Source: Cryptomeria japonica
Lineage: Eukaryota > Streptophyta > Pinopsida > Cupressales > Cupressaceae
Assembly: GCF_030272615.1 (NCBI RefSeq)
Contig: NC_081413.1
Coordinates: forward strand, 99,914,239 to 99,978,238
Direction: 5' to 3'
DNA length: 64,000 nt
The notes beneath the pieces were generated by a model, which saw only the letters and a program-made list of their open reading frames with translations, was not told where the DNA came from and searched no databases. Position 1 is the first letter of the stretch, and every line of letters starts with the position of its first letter. The translations under genes were made by a program, and so were the position numbers. Shown piece by piece: positions 50,762 to 61,660 of this stretch.

Positions 50762-53700
50762 TTATCTTGTACCTATGTCCTCCAAAATTATTTTTCTAAA
50801 GATTAGAAAAGAATCGAGATTACAATTCAGTCCCATCATATTAAGTTCTACCTTGGAACTTCCCATATTTGCCAAATGATCTGTCACCCGGTTTCTTTCT
50901 CTATACACATGTGAAATAGTAAAATTTACAAATATATCAATGAGTGCCCATGCTTGTTCAAGCAAATATCTTATCTATCAATTGTCAATATTTCTCTTTA
51001 TGCAAGCGTTGATAATAATAGCTGAGTCGCCTTCGATGTGAATATAAGAGATGTTCAATTTTTTAACTAGTAGAATGCCTTCAAGCAAAGCATATGCCTC
51101 TACGTAATTGTTAGTACTCGGTGGAATGGAAATAAATTTCAAAGCAAAAACACACCATGTATGGTCCCTAATGCATACTCCTACTCCTGCATCACCTGGG
51201 TTCCCTTTAGAGGAGCCATCAAAAATTCAATTTAAAATGTGTTGAATTCGGAGGATGCCATTTCACTTTATTTCTATCAATTTTAGTAATCCTCACTCTC
51301 GAAAAGCGAGGTGATATGGGAATAGAGATGCCCTTCCAACAATTAATAACTTGACCATCCCAAGAAGTAAATTCCCTACTTGGATTGAACTGATTTGAAA
51401 TATGAGCATTAACCAATTTTGATACTGATTTTTCAATGTAATTGAAAAGATCAAAAAGAGGAGATGTCTGTTTTCTAAAAATGCGCTTATTTCTTTCCCT
51501 CCGGATTGACCATACTACTGTGGATGGGATCACTTTCCAAATACTTGCAAAAAGAGAGGACAAGTATAAGACTAGCCAGGATTGGAACAAATCCCATACA
51601 TTATTTGGAAGAAGGGTGCTAAAGGAAAGTTTAGCAAGCACAAACATCTAATAATTGTGAGCAAAATCACATTAGAGGAGGAGATGATCTAACATTTCAT
51701 TATGCTCACCACAAAGTACATAGGCAAATGGAGGTGTCATGTTCAATTTATCAAGTCTCTCACTAGTAAGTATTCTCTTGTGTAGAGCAAGCCAGGCAAA
51801 CATCCCTACCTTGGGAAGAATATTGTCATTCCAACAAAAGTTATAAGCTCTTTATGAATATGATTGAACCGACATATGATGAATTGCCTTATACCCTTCC
51901 TTGATAGAGTACTTTCTGTTCTTCGCAGGGCACCATATCAATTTGTTTGAACCATTAGAGATAAAAATGATGTGGTTCTTGAGAATCAAAGAAAATTTTA
52001 CCTTTTGAGCCGGGAAGATTGGGAGTGAAGTTGGATTCTTCCAAATGACACGATTTGAAGGCTTCTCAAGATCATCTATGTAATCACAAAGGTAAGATCC
52101 CCAATGAGTAATAAATTTGGGGATTGCATTTACTAGAGATTCCTCAAGATTAAGGGGGGGGAGACCACTCTATGAATCATGCCAAAAGTTGACTTATTTG
52201 TCATTTTGTACTTGCCAAGATAAATATCTAGTAATCACATTCCTAGAAGCCATCATGAAGTTCCAAACTGTAGAGCCTGATGGAGGATCAAGGATAGTAA
52301 AAATACGTGATGGGGTAGGAGTATCTAAATACTTTGCTTGCATAATTTGACACCACAAAGCATGTGGTTTTGCATAAATATTCCAAACCAACTTTCCCCC
52401 AAAGGCCTTGTTCCTTTTTGAAATATCGTGCACTGTAGACCAACCCCACCCGTAGATTTACTTGTAGTCATTTTGTTGAGAGATAAAGCGGGATCTTTTT
52501 ATTTTCTGAAAGATTACCTTTCCAATTAAAATTTTGAATAATTTTCTTGATGTGGGAAACAATAGATTTCGGGGCTTGAAGGACTGAAATGTAGTAGTTT
52601 GGGATTGTAGCCAAAACAATTTTGACAAGAAGGATTCTGCCTGACCGAGATAACCATCTAGCTTTCCACACAGAAATTCTTCTTTCTAATCTATCGATCA
52701 CATAATTTCAAAAAGAGGGTTTCCCTGCTCCCATAAAGAAAGGAATGCCCAAGTAAGAAGATGAAAGGGAATCCACTGGAAATCCCAATGTCTGAATAAT
52801 GTCGTTAGACACCTTTTCAGAAGTATTAAATATGAATAGTTTAGATTTCTGAGCACTGATTTTTTGCCCAGATCCAGAAGTATATGTACATAATATTTTC
52901 TTAATATGCCATGTTTATTGAATGTTGGAACAACCAAATAGAAGTGTATCATCTGCAAATAAAGTGTGGGTGATGGAAATTGAAGTATTTGGGATGCATA
53001 CCCCTTTCCAAAGACACAAAGTTAGTTGTTTATTGACCAATCTGCTAAAAGCTTCAACTATGATAATGAAGAGAAAAGGTGATAGTGGGTCACCTTGTCT
53101 AACTCCTTGAGTGGCTCGAAAAAAATCGAAGGGTTACCATTAATAATAACTGAGAAATGTGCACCAGAGAGACAATTTTTTATTCATTTGCACCACTTAT
53201 CCGAAAAGCCAAACTTTTTAAGCACTCTCAAAAGAAAAGACCAACATACTTTATCATATGCTTTCAACATGTCTAATTTAGCTATGAAAGCAGGGGATTG
53301 TGAAGAGTTAATTGAGTGTAAAGCTTCATGGACCACAAGCGCACCTTCCGATGTTTCCCTACAAGGAACAAAACCTCCTTGTTGAGGAGATATTACTTTA
53401 GGTATCAAGGATTTTAACCGAAGATAAATAGATTTTATGAAGATCTTGTAAACTGTATTACACAAGGAGATAGGTCTAAAGTCTGCAAAAGATTGAGGGT
53501 TGTTGGATTTGGGGATAAGAGAAATATGGGTTAAACTGAAGTTCTTGAGTATAAAAGCTTTTTGTCTTGACTCCTCCAAAGCCATTAAAAGATAAAAACT
53601 TAAAATGTCCCAACACTTTTGAAAGAATAGCATGGTGAAACCGTCAGGACCTAGAGACTTGTCAAGAGCCATCAAAACTACCACCTCTTGAAGTTCAGCA

Positions 53701-55036
53701 AGAGAGAAAGGTTGCATCAGATAATCATTATCACGTTGTGAAATCAGACAAGGGATGGAATCTAGCAATACCTCGACACTAGACTCCTCAGGAACAAAAG
53801 GAGGATAAGGAGCAAGAAGATTTTTAAAGAAGAGTTTCACCCTATTCCCTAATTTCTTGCTCATTAGTTAATTTTATCCCCGAAGAACAGGCATGTATAG
53901 AAAAGATAGTAGATGCAACTTGCTTAATCTTTGTAGATGCCTAAAAGAACTTAGTATTTTTATCCCCATCTTTCAGCCATAACTCGCTTGATTTTTGTCT
54001 CCAATACTCCTTTCTAGAGCACAATTCTTCCCAGTATCTTTGTAAATGCTTCTGCCTTGAGAAGGTTTAGGGTTAATCCCATCAGAAAAGATAAGTTCAT
54101 TGATGTCCTTTAATTCCTTCTCTACATTTGATTTCTCTGCAAAGATGTTTTTGAATACTTCCCTATTCCAGACTTTGATATTTGCTTTTACAAACTGCAT
54201 TTTCACGTAAAGTTAAAATATTTTGTTCCCCCTACAGAAGGGGGCACTTACCCACCATTGACAAAGCAAAGCATGAAAGTGTGGGTGCCAAAACCACATT
54301 CTTTCAAATTTAAAAGGTCTATAATGAGAAGCTTCATGTTTATCCAAGCATAATGAAATAGGAAAATGGTTAGATCCAGAGAACGATAGAATATTATAGC
54401 TGAAAGTATATTTCTGAAGGATCCATTCATATGAAGTGAGAAATCTATCCAATCTACTTGCTATTTGAAGGGAAGTTCTCTGGTTTGTCCATGTAAATTG
54501 ACCATTAGAAGGTGAAATGCCAGAAAGGGCGTTATTAGACACAAAATATCTAAAGTCATCAATCACCTTAGAAGCAATAGGGTTGCCTCCCTGTTTCTCA
54601 TCCCGAGACAAAATGACATTAAAATCACCTCGTAAGATGATTTTTTGAGCTCCCTGCTGATGTATTTGGTAAGATAAGGTATTCCAAAGAGCATGTTTCT
54701 CATGGGGAGTTGTTGGACCATAAATATTAAAGAGAAGAAATGATAGATCAAAATTTCAATAAGAATAAGATGCCAATTTGTCCCTTGGTTTAAGGTTTTT
54801 GCTTTGATTGTCCTGGGATTGCACAATGTCAGAATACCACCAGAAGCCCCTACTGCAGGAACATGTATGAAATCCCATAGAGTCCATTTTTTAAAAATCT
54901 TTTGAGAGGCTTCATCAAAAAGCTTTATTTCTTGCAATAAAATGATGTCTTCTTGGGAGGAACCCAGATGTTGCTTGATCTGTCCCCTCTTGTCAGAGGT
55001 ATTCAAACCTCTGACATTCCAAGATATGATCCTCAT
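50762..55036 (-). pseudogene. LINE copy 2 ORF2 (endonuclease / reverse transcriptase / RNase H), broken
   Basis: Starts at ATG 55036-55034 with the intact endonuclease start MRIISWNVRGLN and LLQEIKLFDEAS. A second endonuclease piece is at 54611-54213 (DRFLTSYEW, GSNHFPISLCL). The linker is at 54206-53973. RT is at 53864-53184 (GPDGFTMLFFQKCWD, DFRPISLCNTVYKIF, AKLDMLKAYDKVCW), then a frameshift, and FADDTLLFG near 52960, so the catalytic Asp pair is preserved. Later pieces are at 52958-52698, 52701-52468 (RISVWKARWLSRSGRILLV), 52433-52194 and 51647-51219. RNase H starts near 51220 (DGSSKGNPGDAGVG, offset by a frameshift) and ends at 50965-50762 (YRERNRVTDHLANMGSS). At least six breaks make it non-functional. 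Target-primed reverse transcription was its family role. Confidence 0.9.
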
Positions 55037-57126
55037 TGCACCCGAGAAGAACATGTTCTTCTCAGTCTTGGTTGGGGTGAAACCTTGTCTACAATTGTAG
55101 ACTAGATACCAGCTACGATTTCTTCTTGGATTTTAAGAATCTTGGGCTTCCGACCTCTTTTTTTGGGTGTTTTAGTTTACAAAAGAGATGAAGAGACTGA
55201 TTGAGCAAGAGAAAGATGTTGATAAAAATCTAATTCAATTTGTGTGGGAGGTTGAATAGGCTGATATGAATTATGTTCATCCACAAGGTGATCAACATGA
55301 CTAAACTCCAAAATGGGTGGTGAAGTATTAAGAGTGAGAGGCATAGCATCAATAGAAGGGACATCTTGAATTTTCAGGAATTTCTCGAGAGAAATTTCAT
55401 CAATCAAGTTTGATGCAATAGAGATAAGGATAACATGTTCCATTAATTCGATATTTGGAGCATTCGATAAGGGTCCAGCAGTGAGAAGATTGCAATCAAC
55501 CACATGGAAAGGTTGGCAATTAAACATCAAGCTATGAATCAAATTATCCTTTGCATTCTATGAAATAGAAATATCCTGGTCTTGAGAGTCTATGGGTCCC
55601 ACGAAATTTAAACTCAAAAAAGAAGAAGTGACCTGCCTAAAGAGAGAGGAAAAAAATATGTTCTTGTACAACCAATCAATCAGGATTGGAGAGCAGTGGA
55701 TCTTAAAATATATTTTCTTGTATCTACCACAAGTTTTTGTAGAGAACATGAACCAGAGATAACAACTTGGTATTGAGGAGAATTCTTCCAATTGGAGGGC
55801 CTTGTTATTTTTTCTTTTGGAAGTAAAACATCTGTCATACAACCCGAAAAGAATTGAGAAGGAATCATAAAAAGAGGAGGACTTGCCTGTAACTGAACAC
55901 CCTGGAAAGATCTTGCAATATTATCAACATTATTCAGAGGTATGGGACTCTCTGATAAGTCAGCTACACTTGTTGTCCCACTTGGTGTAGAAGAAGGAGA
56001 TGCAACAGACTGATAAAAGGAGCATTTATGAAAATCAGTCACAAAATCCTTGCAAACCCTGACTGCATCAATACCCGATCCTTGGCACTGCGAATTAAAA
56101 TGGCCCAATTTATCTATACAGTCATCAACATCTTTGGTACCATGTATGCAAATGACTTGATTCCATTTCCCTATGGAGGAAGTCATTAAAATATACTTGG
56201 GAAGTGGCTTTGTGAGGTTTAGCAATAGGCATACCTTGACGTTTAAATGGGCAAGTTCATATGGGATAAGGTCATGCTTGATAAAAATACCCATTTGATT
56301 AGCCAAAATTTCCACAATATCTAGATCTCGATACTCAAGTGAGAGCCCCAGGAGAGAAATCCAAAAAGTTATGAAAAGGGGGGGAACTGAATCCAGACTA
56401 AAATTTGGAACCCACGCCAAAGTGATAATACCAACCCCCTTACAAAACCACCCCTTATATCTATGCACACAATTTCTATGTTCTTTGGAATAAAAAATGG
56501 CAATAAAAAAGAGAGATTGCTTGTCCATCAAAAAATATCCTTCAAGCCCAGCCAATTCTGTTTAGCCCAAAATGAAAATTGCATAAAGGAAATAGTAGAA
56601 TGTAGTTTACCAATGAGGGTTATGGCACGTAACAAATCTATTTGAGGCTGAATGAGATGGTCCGGCAAAAAAATCTTATACACACCCTTCGATTTGCCCA
56701 ATTTTTCAGTATTAGCAGCATTCTTGACCTTTGGCGAGACTCGAGCCCGGCTACCATCTTTAGCTGAATCGTTTGGGAGTTGTCCACTACCTTCTACATC
56801 TAAATTTTGTGCTAGTGAATCAGGAAGAAATGTGCACGGGGTTTTCTTTCTCTAGTTTTGTGTAACCTCTTTTGGTTTGAAGGGTGCTGCTCAGCGCAGG
56901 TTGTTTATTGGAAGATTGTTTGGGGTTGAAAGAAATTTGGGGTTTATCAACTGGGTATTGTTTGGCCTGGTCACATATGATGGAAGATTAATAGGATTAG
57001 CCTGCGACTCAGATAGAGAATAGAGTGATCACGGTGATGTCCCCTCACAAATGTCAAAAGGGGCCTGTGGTATTTGGTCTAGTCAGCATTCAAAACGATG
57101 TCACAAAAATCTTCTTTCTCTCCCAT
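55033..57126 (-). pseudogene. LINE copy 2 ORF1 (gag-like RNA-binding protein), broken
   Basis: Likely start ATG at 57126-57124 (MGEKEDFCDIVLN), then an in-frame TAG. The best-preserved pieces are: a frame from about 56870 to 56560 (GKSKGVYKIFLPDHLIQPQI) before the DUF4283-like domain; 56555-55680 (GFCKGVGIITLAWVPNFS, ILANQMGIFIKHD, and a decayed zinc-knuckle tail GHFNSQC near 56090); and 55542-55100, ending in the AT-hook-like KKRGRKPK (about 55150) after an in-frame TAA at 55177. The original stop, TGA at 55035-55033, overlaps the ORF2 ATG. At least two frameshifts separate the pieces. The expected role was binding of element RNA. Confidence 0.8.
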
Positions 57127-57730
57127 TACCTTGCAACTTGCCTGTAAACCATTGACCCCTCCACCAAAAGAATGCCTATCCCCTGATATAATGTCGTATA
57201 ATTGTCATAGAACCCACCTGACTCCCACGGTTCCAGGCCCTAGCAACCCTGGTTGCATGGCTCGCCACATCACTCATGGTTACTCAATCCCTCTAGATGT
57301 AGCCAGTTGTTGCCGCCCACCCACCGTTTGGCCATCATTTGGCTTGTTACCTCGTGACTAGGGTTGCATGCAAAACAATTTGACCCTATTGGTCTCGCTT
57401 AGGGCATTCAATGGTAGCATGTGATGGTTACATGCGATGTTGCAGGGCATGCGATGTTTGCAGGGCATGCAGTGGTTGCAATGCATGCGTTGTTTGTAGG
57501 GCATGGAATGGTTGCAGCTCTCGCTGCCGCCCACCCTGCAACTCCCATCACCGACGTCCACCCTGCAGGTCCCGTTGCCGACTTCTACCGCCCACCCTGC
57601 AGCTCCTTTCGTCGCCCCTCCTGGCCTCTCGACCTTGCGTTTAGTGCGTGTGATGGTCGTCGCCCACCCTGTAGCTATTATCGCCTACTTGCAGAGCCGT
57701 TGTCAAGCGTGCAACCTTGAAAACTATACC
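57127..57730 (-). promoter_or_regulatory. Putative 5' UTR / internal promoter region of LINE copy 2
   Basis: About 600 bp between the ORF1 start and the satellite. Much of it is GC-rich, unlike the rest of the element and the array. It holds four 18-bp repeats (57440-57511) and four copies of CGCCCACCCTGCA-like strings (57528, 57555, 57589, 57661). L1 elements keep their promoter in the 5' UTR, often with repeats; that role is inferred from position only. Confidence 0.5.
57440..57511. repeat. Four tandem 18-bp repeats
   Basis: Units TTGCAGGGCATGCGATGT, TTGCAGGGCATGCAGTGG, TTGCAATGCATGCGTTGT and TTGTAGGGCATGGAATGG follow one another without gaps, and a fifth starts TTGCAG. Several units carry GCATGC-type palindromes. 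Confidence 0.85.
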
Positions 57731-59937
57731 ATTGATAATTATAAATCTTTGCACAATCGATATTTATAAATAACCTTTGCAACATAAGCCCCCTTCCTTC
57801 ACCTCAACTCTTTCTTGACCCCAACTAGGCAGTAAGTAAGACCAAGGTAAGACATACAGACGTTGGGCTGGGTCGTGGGGAATGCATCCAATTTAAGAAA
57901 AACATAATCCCCCCTTCTTAATAGGCCAAAACCATTCTTTAAGGTTTGTCTCATTTTTTTTACATTTTTTTTTAGTTTACATTTTATTTAAGAATTAATT
58001 AATTTTGATCTCAACACTAAATTTAAAAATCACAATTCTGAAAACAATTTTTAACACCCTAATTTCGCCTCACAACATAATCCCCCTCCCTTCATCACAA
58101 CTCCTTTTTGACTCCAACTTGGCAGTAAGTAAGACCAAGGTAAGGTAGACGAGCCTTGCGCTGAGTCATGGGGATACTCTAGAGGTTAAAAAAAACATAA
58201 CCCCCCTTCTTAAATGTTTTATGAATATTTAAAAAAAAAGTATGAATTGTTAATAAAATAATGGACAATCGATACATATAAATAACCCTCGCAGCATAAG
58301 CCTCCTTCGTTCGCCTCAACTCCTTCTTGACTCCAACTTGACAGTAAGTAAGACCAAGGTAAGGCAGACAAACGATGGGTTGAGTTGTGGGGAATGTTTC
58401 TAATTAAAAAAAACATAAGCCCCCTTCTTAATAGGCCAAAGTCATTTTTTAAGGTTTGTGTCTCATTTTTTTTGCATTTTTTTTAAGTTATATTTTATTT
58501 AAAAATTTATTAATTCTGATCTCAACACTAAATTTAAAAATAACAATTTTGAAAATAAATTTTAGCTCCTTCCTTCGTCTCAACTTTTTTTTACCCTAAC
58601 TTGGCAGTACGTAAGACCAAGGTAAGACAAACATGCCTTAAGTTGAGTCACAGGGATACTCTAGAGGTAAAAAAAACATAAGCCCCCTTTTTAAATGTTT
58701 TATGAATATTTGTTTTTAAAAGTATGAATTGTTACTAGAATAATGTAGAATCGATAATTATAAATAACCCTCGCAACATAAGCCTCCTTCCTTCGCCTCA
58801 ACTCTTTCCTGATCCCAACTTGACAGTAAATAAGACCAAAGTAAGACGGACATGCGTTGGGCTGGGTCGTGGGGAATGCCTCTAATTTAAAAAATAACTT
58901 AATCCCCCCTTCTTAATAGGCCAAGGCTATTTTTTAAGGTTTGTGTTATTTTTTTTGCATTTTTTTTAGTTTACATTTTATTTAAGAATTTATTAATTTT
59001 AATCTCAACACTAAATTTAAAAATCACAATTCTGAGAATAAATTTTAGCCCCCTTCCTCTGTCTCAGCTTCCTTTTGACCCCAACTTGGCAATAAGTAAG
59101 ATCAAGGTAAGACAAACAAGTTTTGAGCTAGGTCACAGGGATACTATAGAGGTAAAAAAAAATATAAGCCCCCTTTGTAAATGTTTTATGAATATTTCTA
59201 AAAAATGTATGAATTGTTACTAAAATAATGCACAATTGATAATTATAAATAACCCTCGCAACATAAGCCCCCTTCGTTCGCCTCAAATCCTTCCTGACCT
59301 AACTTGTCAATAAGTAAAATCAAGGTAAGACGGACAGGTGTTGGATTGAATCATGGGGAATGCCTCTAATTTAAAATTAAAAAAAACATAATCCTCTTTC
59401 TTAATAGGCCAAGACCATTCTTTAAGGTTTGTGTCTCGTTTTCTTTGCTTTTTTTTAAATTTATGTTTTATTTAAGAATTTATTAATTTTGATCTCAACA
59501 CTAAATTTAAAAATTACAATTCTAAAAAATAAATTTTAGGCCCCTTTTTCACCTCACAACATAAGCCTCCTTCCTTCACCTCAGCTCTTTTTTTACCCCA
59601 ATTTGGCAGTAAGTAAGACCAAGGTAAGACAAATGAGCCTTGGGCTAGGTCACGTGGATACTGTAGAGGTAAAATAAAAACATAAGCCCCATTCCTAAAT
59701 GTTTTATAAATATATTAAAAAAAAAGTATGAGTTACTAAAATAATGCACAATTGATAATTATTTTTTCACCTCAACTCATTGTTGACTCCAACTTGACAG
59801 TAAGTAAGACCAAGGTAAGACGGAAATGTGTTGGGCTAGGTCATGTGGAATGTCTCTAATTTAAAAAAAAAACATAAGCCCCCTTCTTAAATTTTTTATG
59901 AATATTTCAAAAAAATTGTTAATAAAATAATGCACAA
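57731..59937 (+). repeat. Satellite array, block 4 (last units and array edge)
   Basis: Five or so degenerate dimers with recognisable boxes (for example near 57815, 58100, 58330, 58600, 58810, 59080, 59300, 59590 and 59790). The last unit is shortened: the A half after the box at 59790 runs to AATAATGCACAA at 59937, where similarity stops. Confidence 0.88.
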
Positions 59938-60219
59938 AGAAAATTTTACTCTAAAAATATCATTTAGAGAACATAAGAATTTCACCATAATTATTTAAAA
60001 ATGCATTTTGACTCAACATATTAACAATATGTAAATTTTTATTATAAATAAAACAAAATATAGTGTCGTGTCGTGTCGTGTGTATAATGTGTGTATTTGT
60101 GTGTTGTGTTGGTTGTCTTAGGTCAATTAGGGGAGGCCAAACAAGCTTCCACCTTCGCGTGGTTGGCCTTGTTAGTAGAAAATGTTTGAAGTAATATTTT
60201 TGAAGCTAAGAGAAGTTTG
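59938..60219. other. AT-rich flank with a TGTCG microsatellite
   Basis: No gene seen. After the satellite edge comes AT-rich unique-looking sequence, then GTGTCGTGTCGTGTCGTGTG at 60063-60082 followed by a TG-rich stretch to about 60115. Confidence 0.6.
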
Positions 60220-61075
60220 TGTAAATATATTCATTTAAAATAAATAATATTATATGCATGTTGAAATTCTTAAATAAAAAATAAATTATAATTACTTCGT
60301 TTATCATCAGTAGTGTAAGAGCCTTATCTCAAACTCTAATAAGAATATACTAGTGATATATATAAAACTTGATTTTTTTTGGTTACAACATCTTAGCATA
60401 TTGTTTCCCTATTGCCTTTGTGGCATATCACTATGTGTGCCTATGATGTGTGAATAAATAATATTCCATATAGTTCATATTATATGCATGTTGAAATTCT
60501 CAAAGTAAATTTAAGAAATTGTGATTTCAAAGGTGAAAATAAAAACACATTTTAATTATTCATTATAGTTCTAGTTATACTTATTTCATTTATCATTAGT
60601 AGTGTAAGAACCTTATCTCAAACACTAAAAAGAACACACTAGTGATATAAAACATGATTTATTTTTGTTATGACATCTTAGCATATTTTTTCCCTATGGC
60701 TTTTGTGGCATATCACTATATGAACATGGGATGTATGCATGACTTAAACCAATATGTGTAAATAAATTATATTTTATATAGTTCATATTATATGCATGTT
60801 GAAATTCTCAAAGTAAAAAGAAATTGTGATTTCAAAGGTGAAATAAATGTACATTTTAATTATTCATTATTACTCTTATAATACTTTCCTTTATCATTAG
60901 TAGTGTAATAATCTTATCTCAAACACTAAAAAGAACATACTAGTGATATAAAACACGATTTATTTTAGTTATTGCATCTTAGTATATTGTTTCACTATGA
61001 CTTTTGTGGCATATCACTATGTGAACATGGGATATATGCATGACTTAACCACTATGTGTGTATGAGCTACCTTGT
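60220..61075. repeat. Tandem repeat, three units of about 290-300 bp
   Basis: AGTAGTGTAAGAGCCTTATC-like strings start near 60311, 60598 and 60899 (spacing 287 and 301). TTATATGCATGTTGAAATTC recurs near 60249, 60479 and 60788, and CTTTTGTGGCATATCACTAT near 60417, 60701 and 61001. The first unit is shorter in its last third. The unit is unrelated to the main satellite. No ORF. Confidence 0.85.
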
Positions 61076-61184
61076 TCTAGTTTAGACAAATTTTTGCTAG
61101 TTGTAAGGAGGTGGTAGAAGTTAGGATCCACTAAATCAAATGTTTAGCAAGTTTTTGATATATCATTAATATTTTTATGTTGTA

Positions 61185-61660
61185 TTTGAAAGACACACCT
61201 TGGATACGACAACTAGTATGTGATGTTTGTCTTGTCAACATAGCTAAAAATGAATCTAGAAGGATAAAACCTACAATGTAGTGTGGGATGCATTGACATT
61301 CCAATTTCTAGTTGGGATGTATTTGGAGGGTGTGTATTAGTGAACCAAGTAATGGGATGATGCATACAATAAGGTTGCATCCACTTCCTCTTGTCAATTG
61401 AGCACCATGGGTGAGGAAATCACTGTGTACATGTATAATAATAGCCTCATTTGTTATATATTGTTATATTTATGTCATTTCTAGTGATCACAACATGTAG
61501 TATGGGTTGCTTGTCTTGTCATCAGAAAAATGAACTATGAAGATGATGGGATCCTTGATTTTAGTATAGGTTGAATTGAGATTCCTCTTTCTAGTTGGGA
61601 TACACTTAAAGGCTTATGTGCTGGTGAACTAGGTAAAGTAGACTCAAATATAGACACACA
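61185..61660. repeat. Diverged direct duplication, offset about 292 bp
   Basis: Segments near 61200-61350 and 61490-61645 share TTGTCTTGTCA, AAAATGAA and TTTCTAGTTGGGAT (near 61306 and 61598), and then GTGAACCAAG versus GTGAACTAGG, in the same order. It is clearly older than the 300-bp tandem to its left, but the similar offset suggests they may be relics of one array. Confidence 0.55.

Larger units (their letters stand above)
50314..57730 (-). mobile_element. L1-type LINE retrotransposon, copy 2 (near full length, degenerate)
   Basis: Second plant L1 element, minus strand, about 7.4 kb: a 5' region of about 0.6 kb, ORF1, ORF2 with endonuclease, RT, zinc-binding and RNase H parts, a 3' UTR of about 0.45 kb, and a poly(A) tail read as poly(T) at 50314-50322. 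It belongs to the same broad clade as copy 1, sharing gene order, the ATGA overlap and 3'-end similarity, but the proteins differ enough to be another subfamily. No target duplication is visible. The right edge shows a scrambled satellite junction with GATAATTATAAAT next to GATATTTATAAAT. Many frameshifts make it inactive. Confidence 0.9.

Noticed and set aside
57411-57769. Overlapping plus-strand ORFs in the GC-rich 5' region of LINE copy 2
   Set aside because: They are encoded by short tandem repeats, three frames are open at once, and no family is recognisable.
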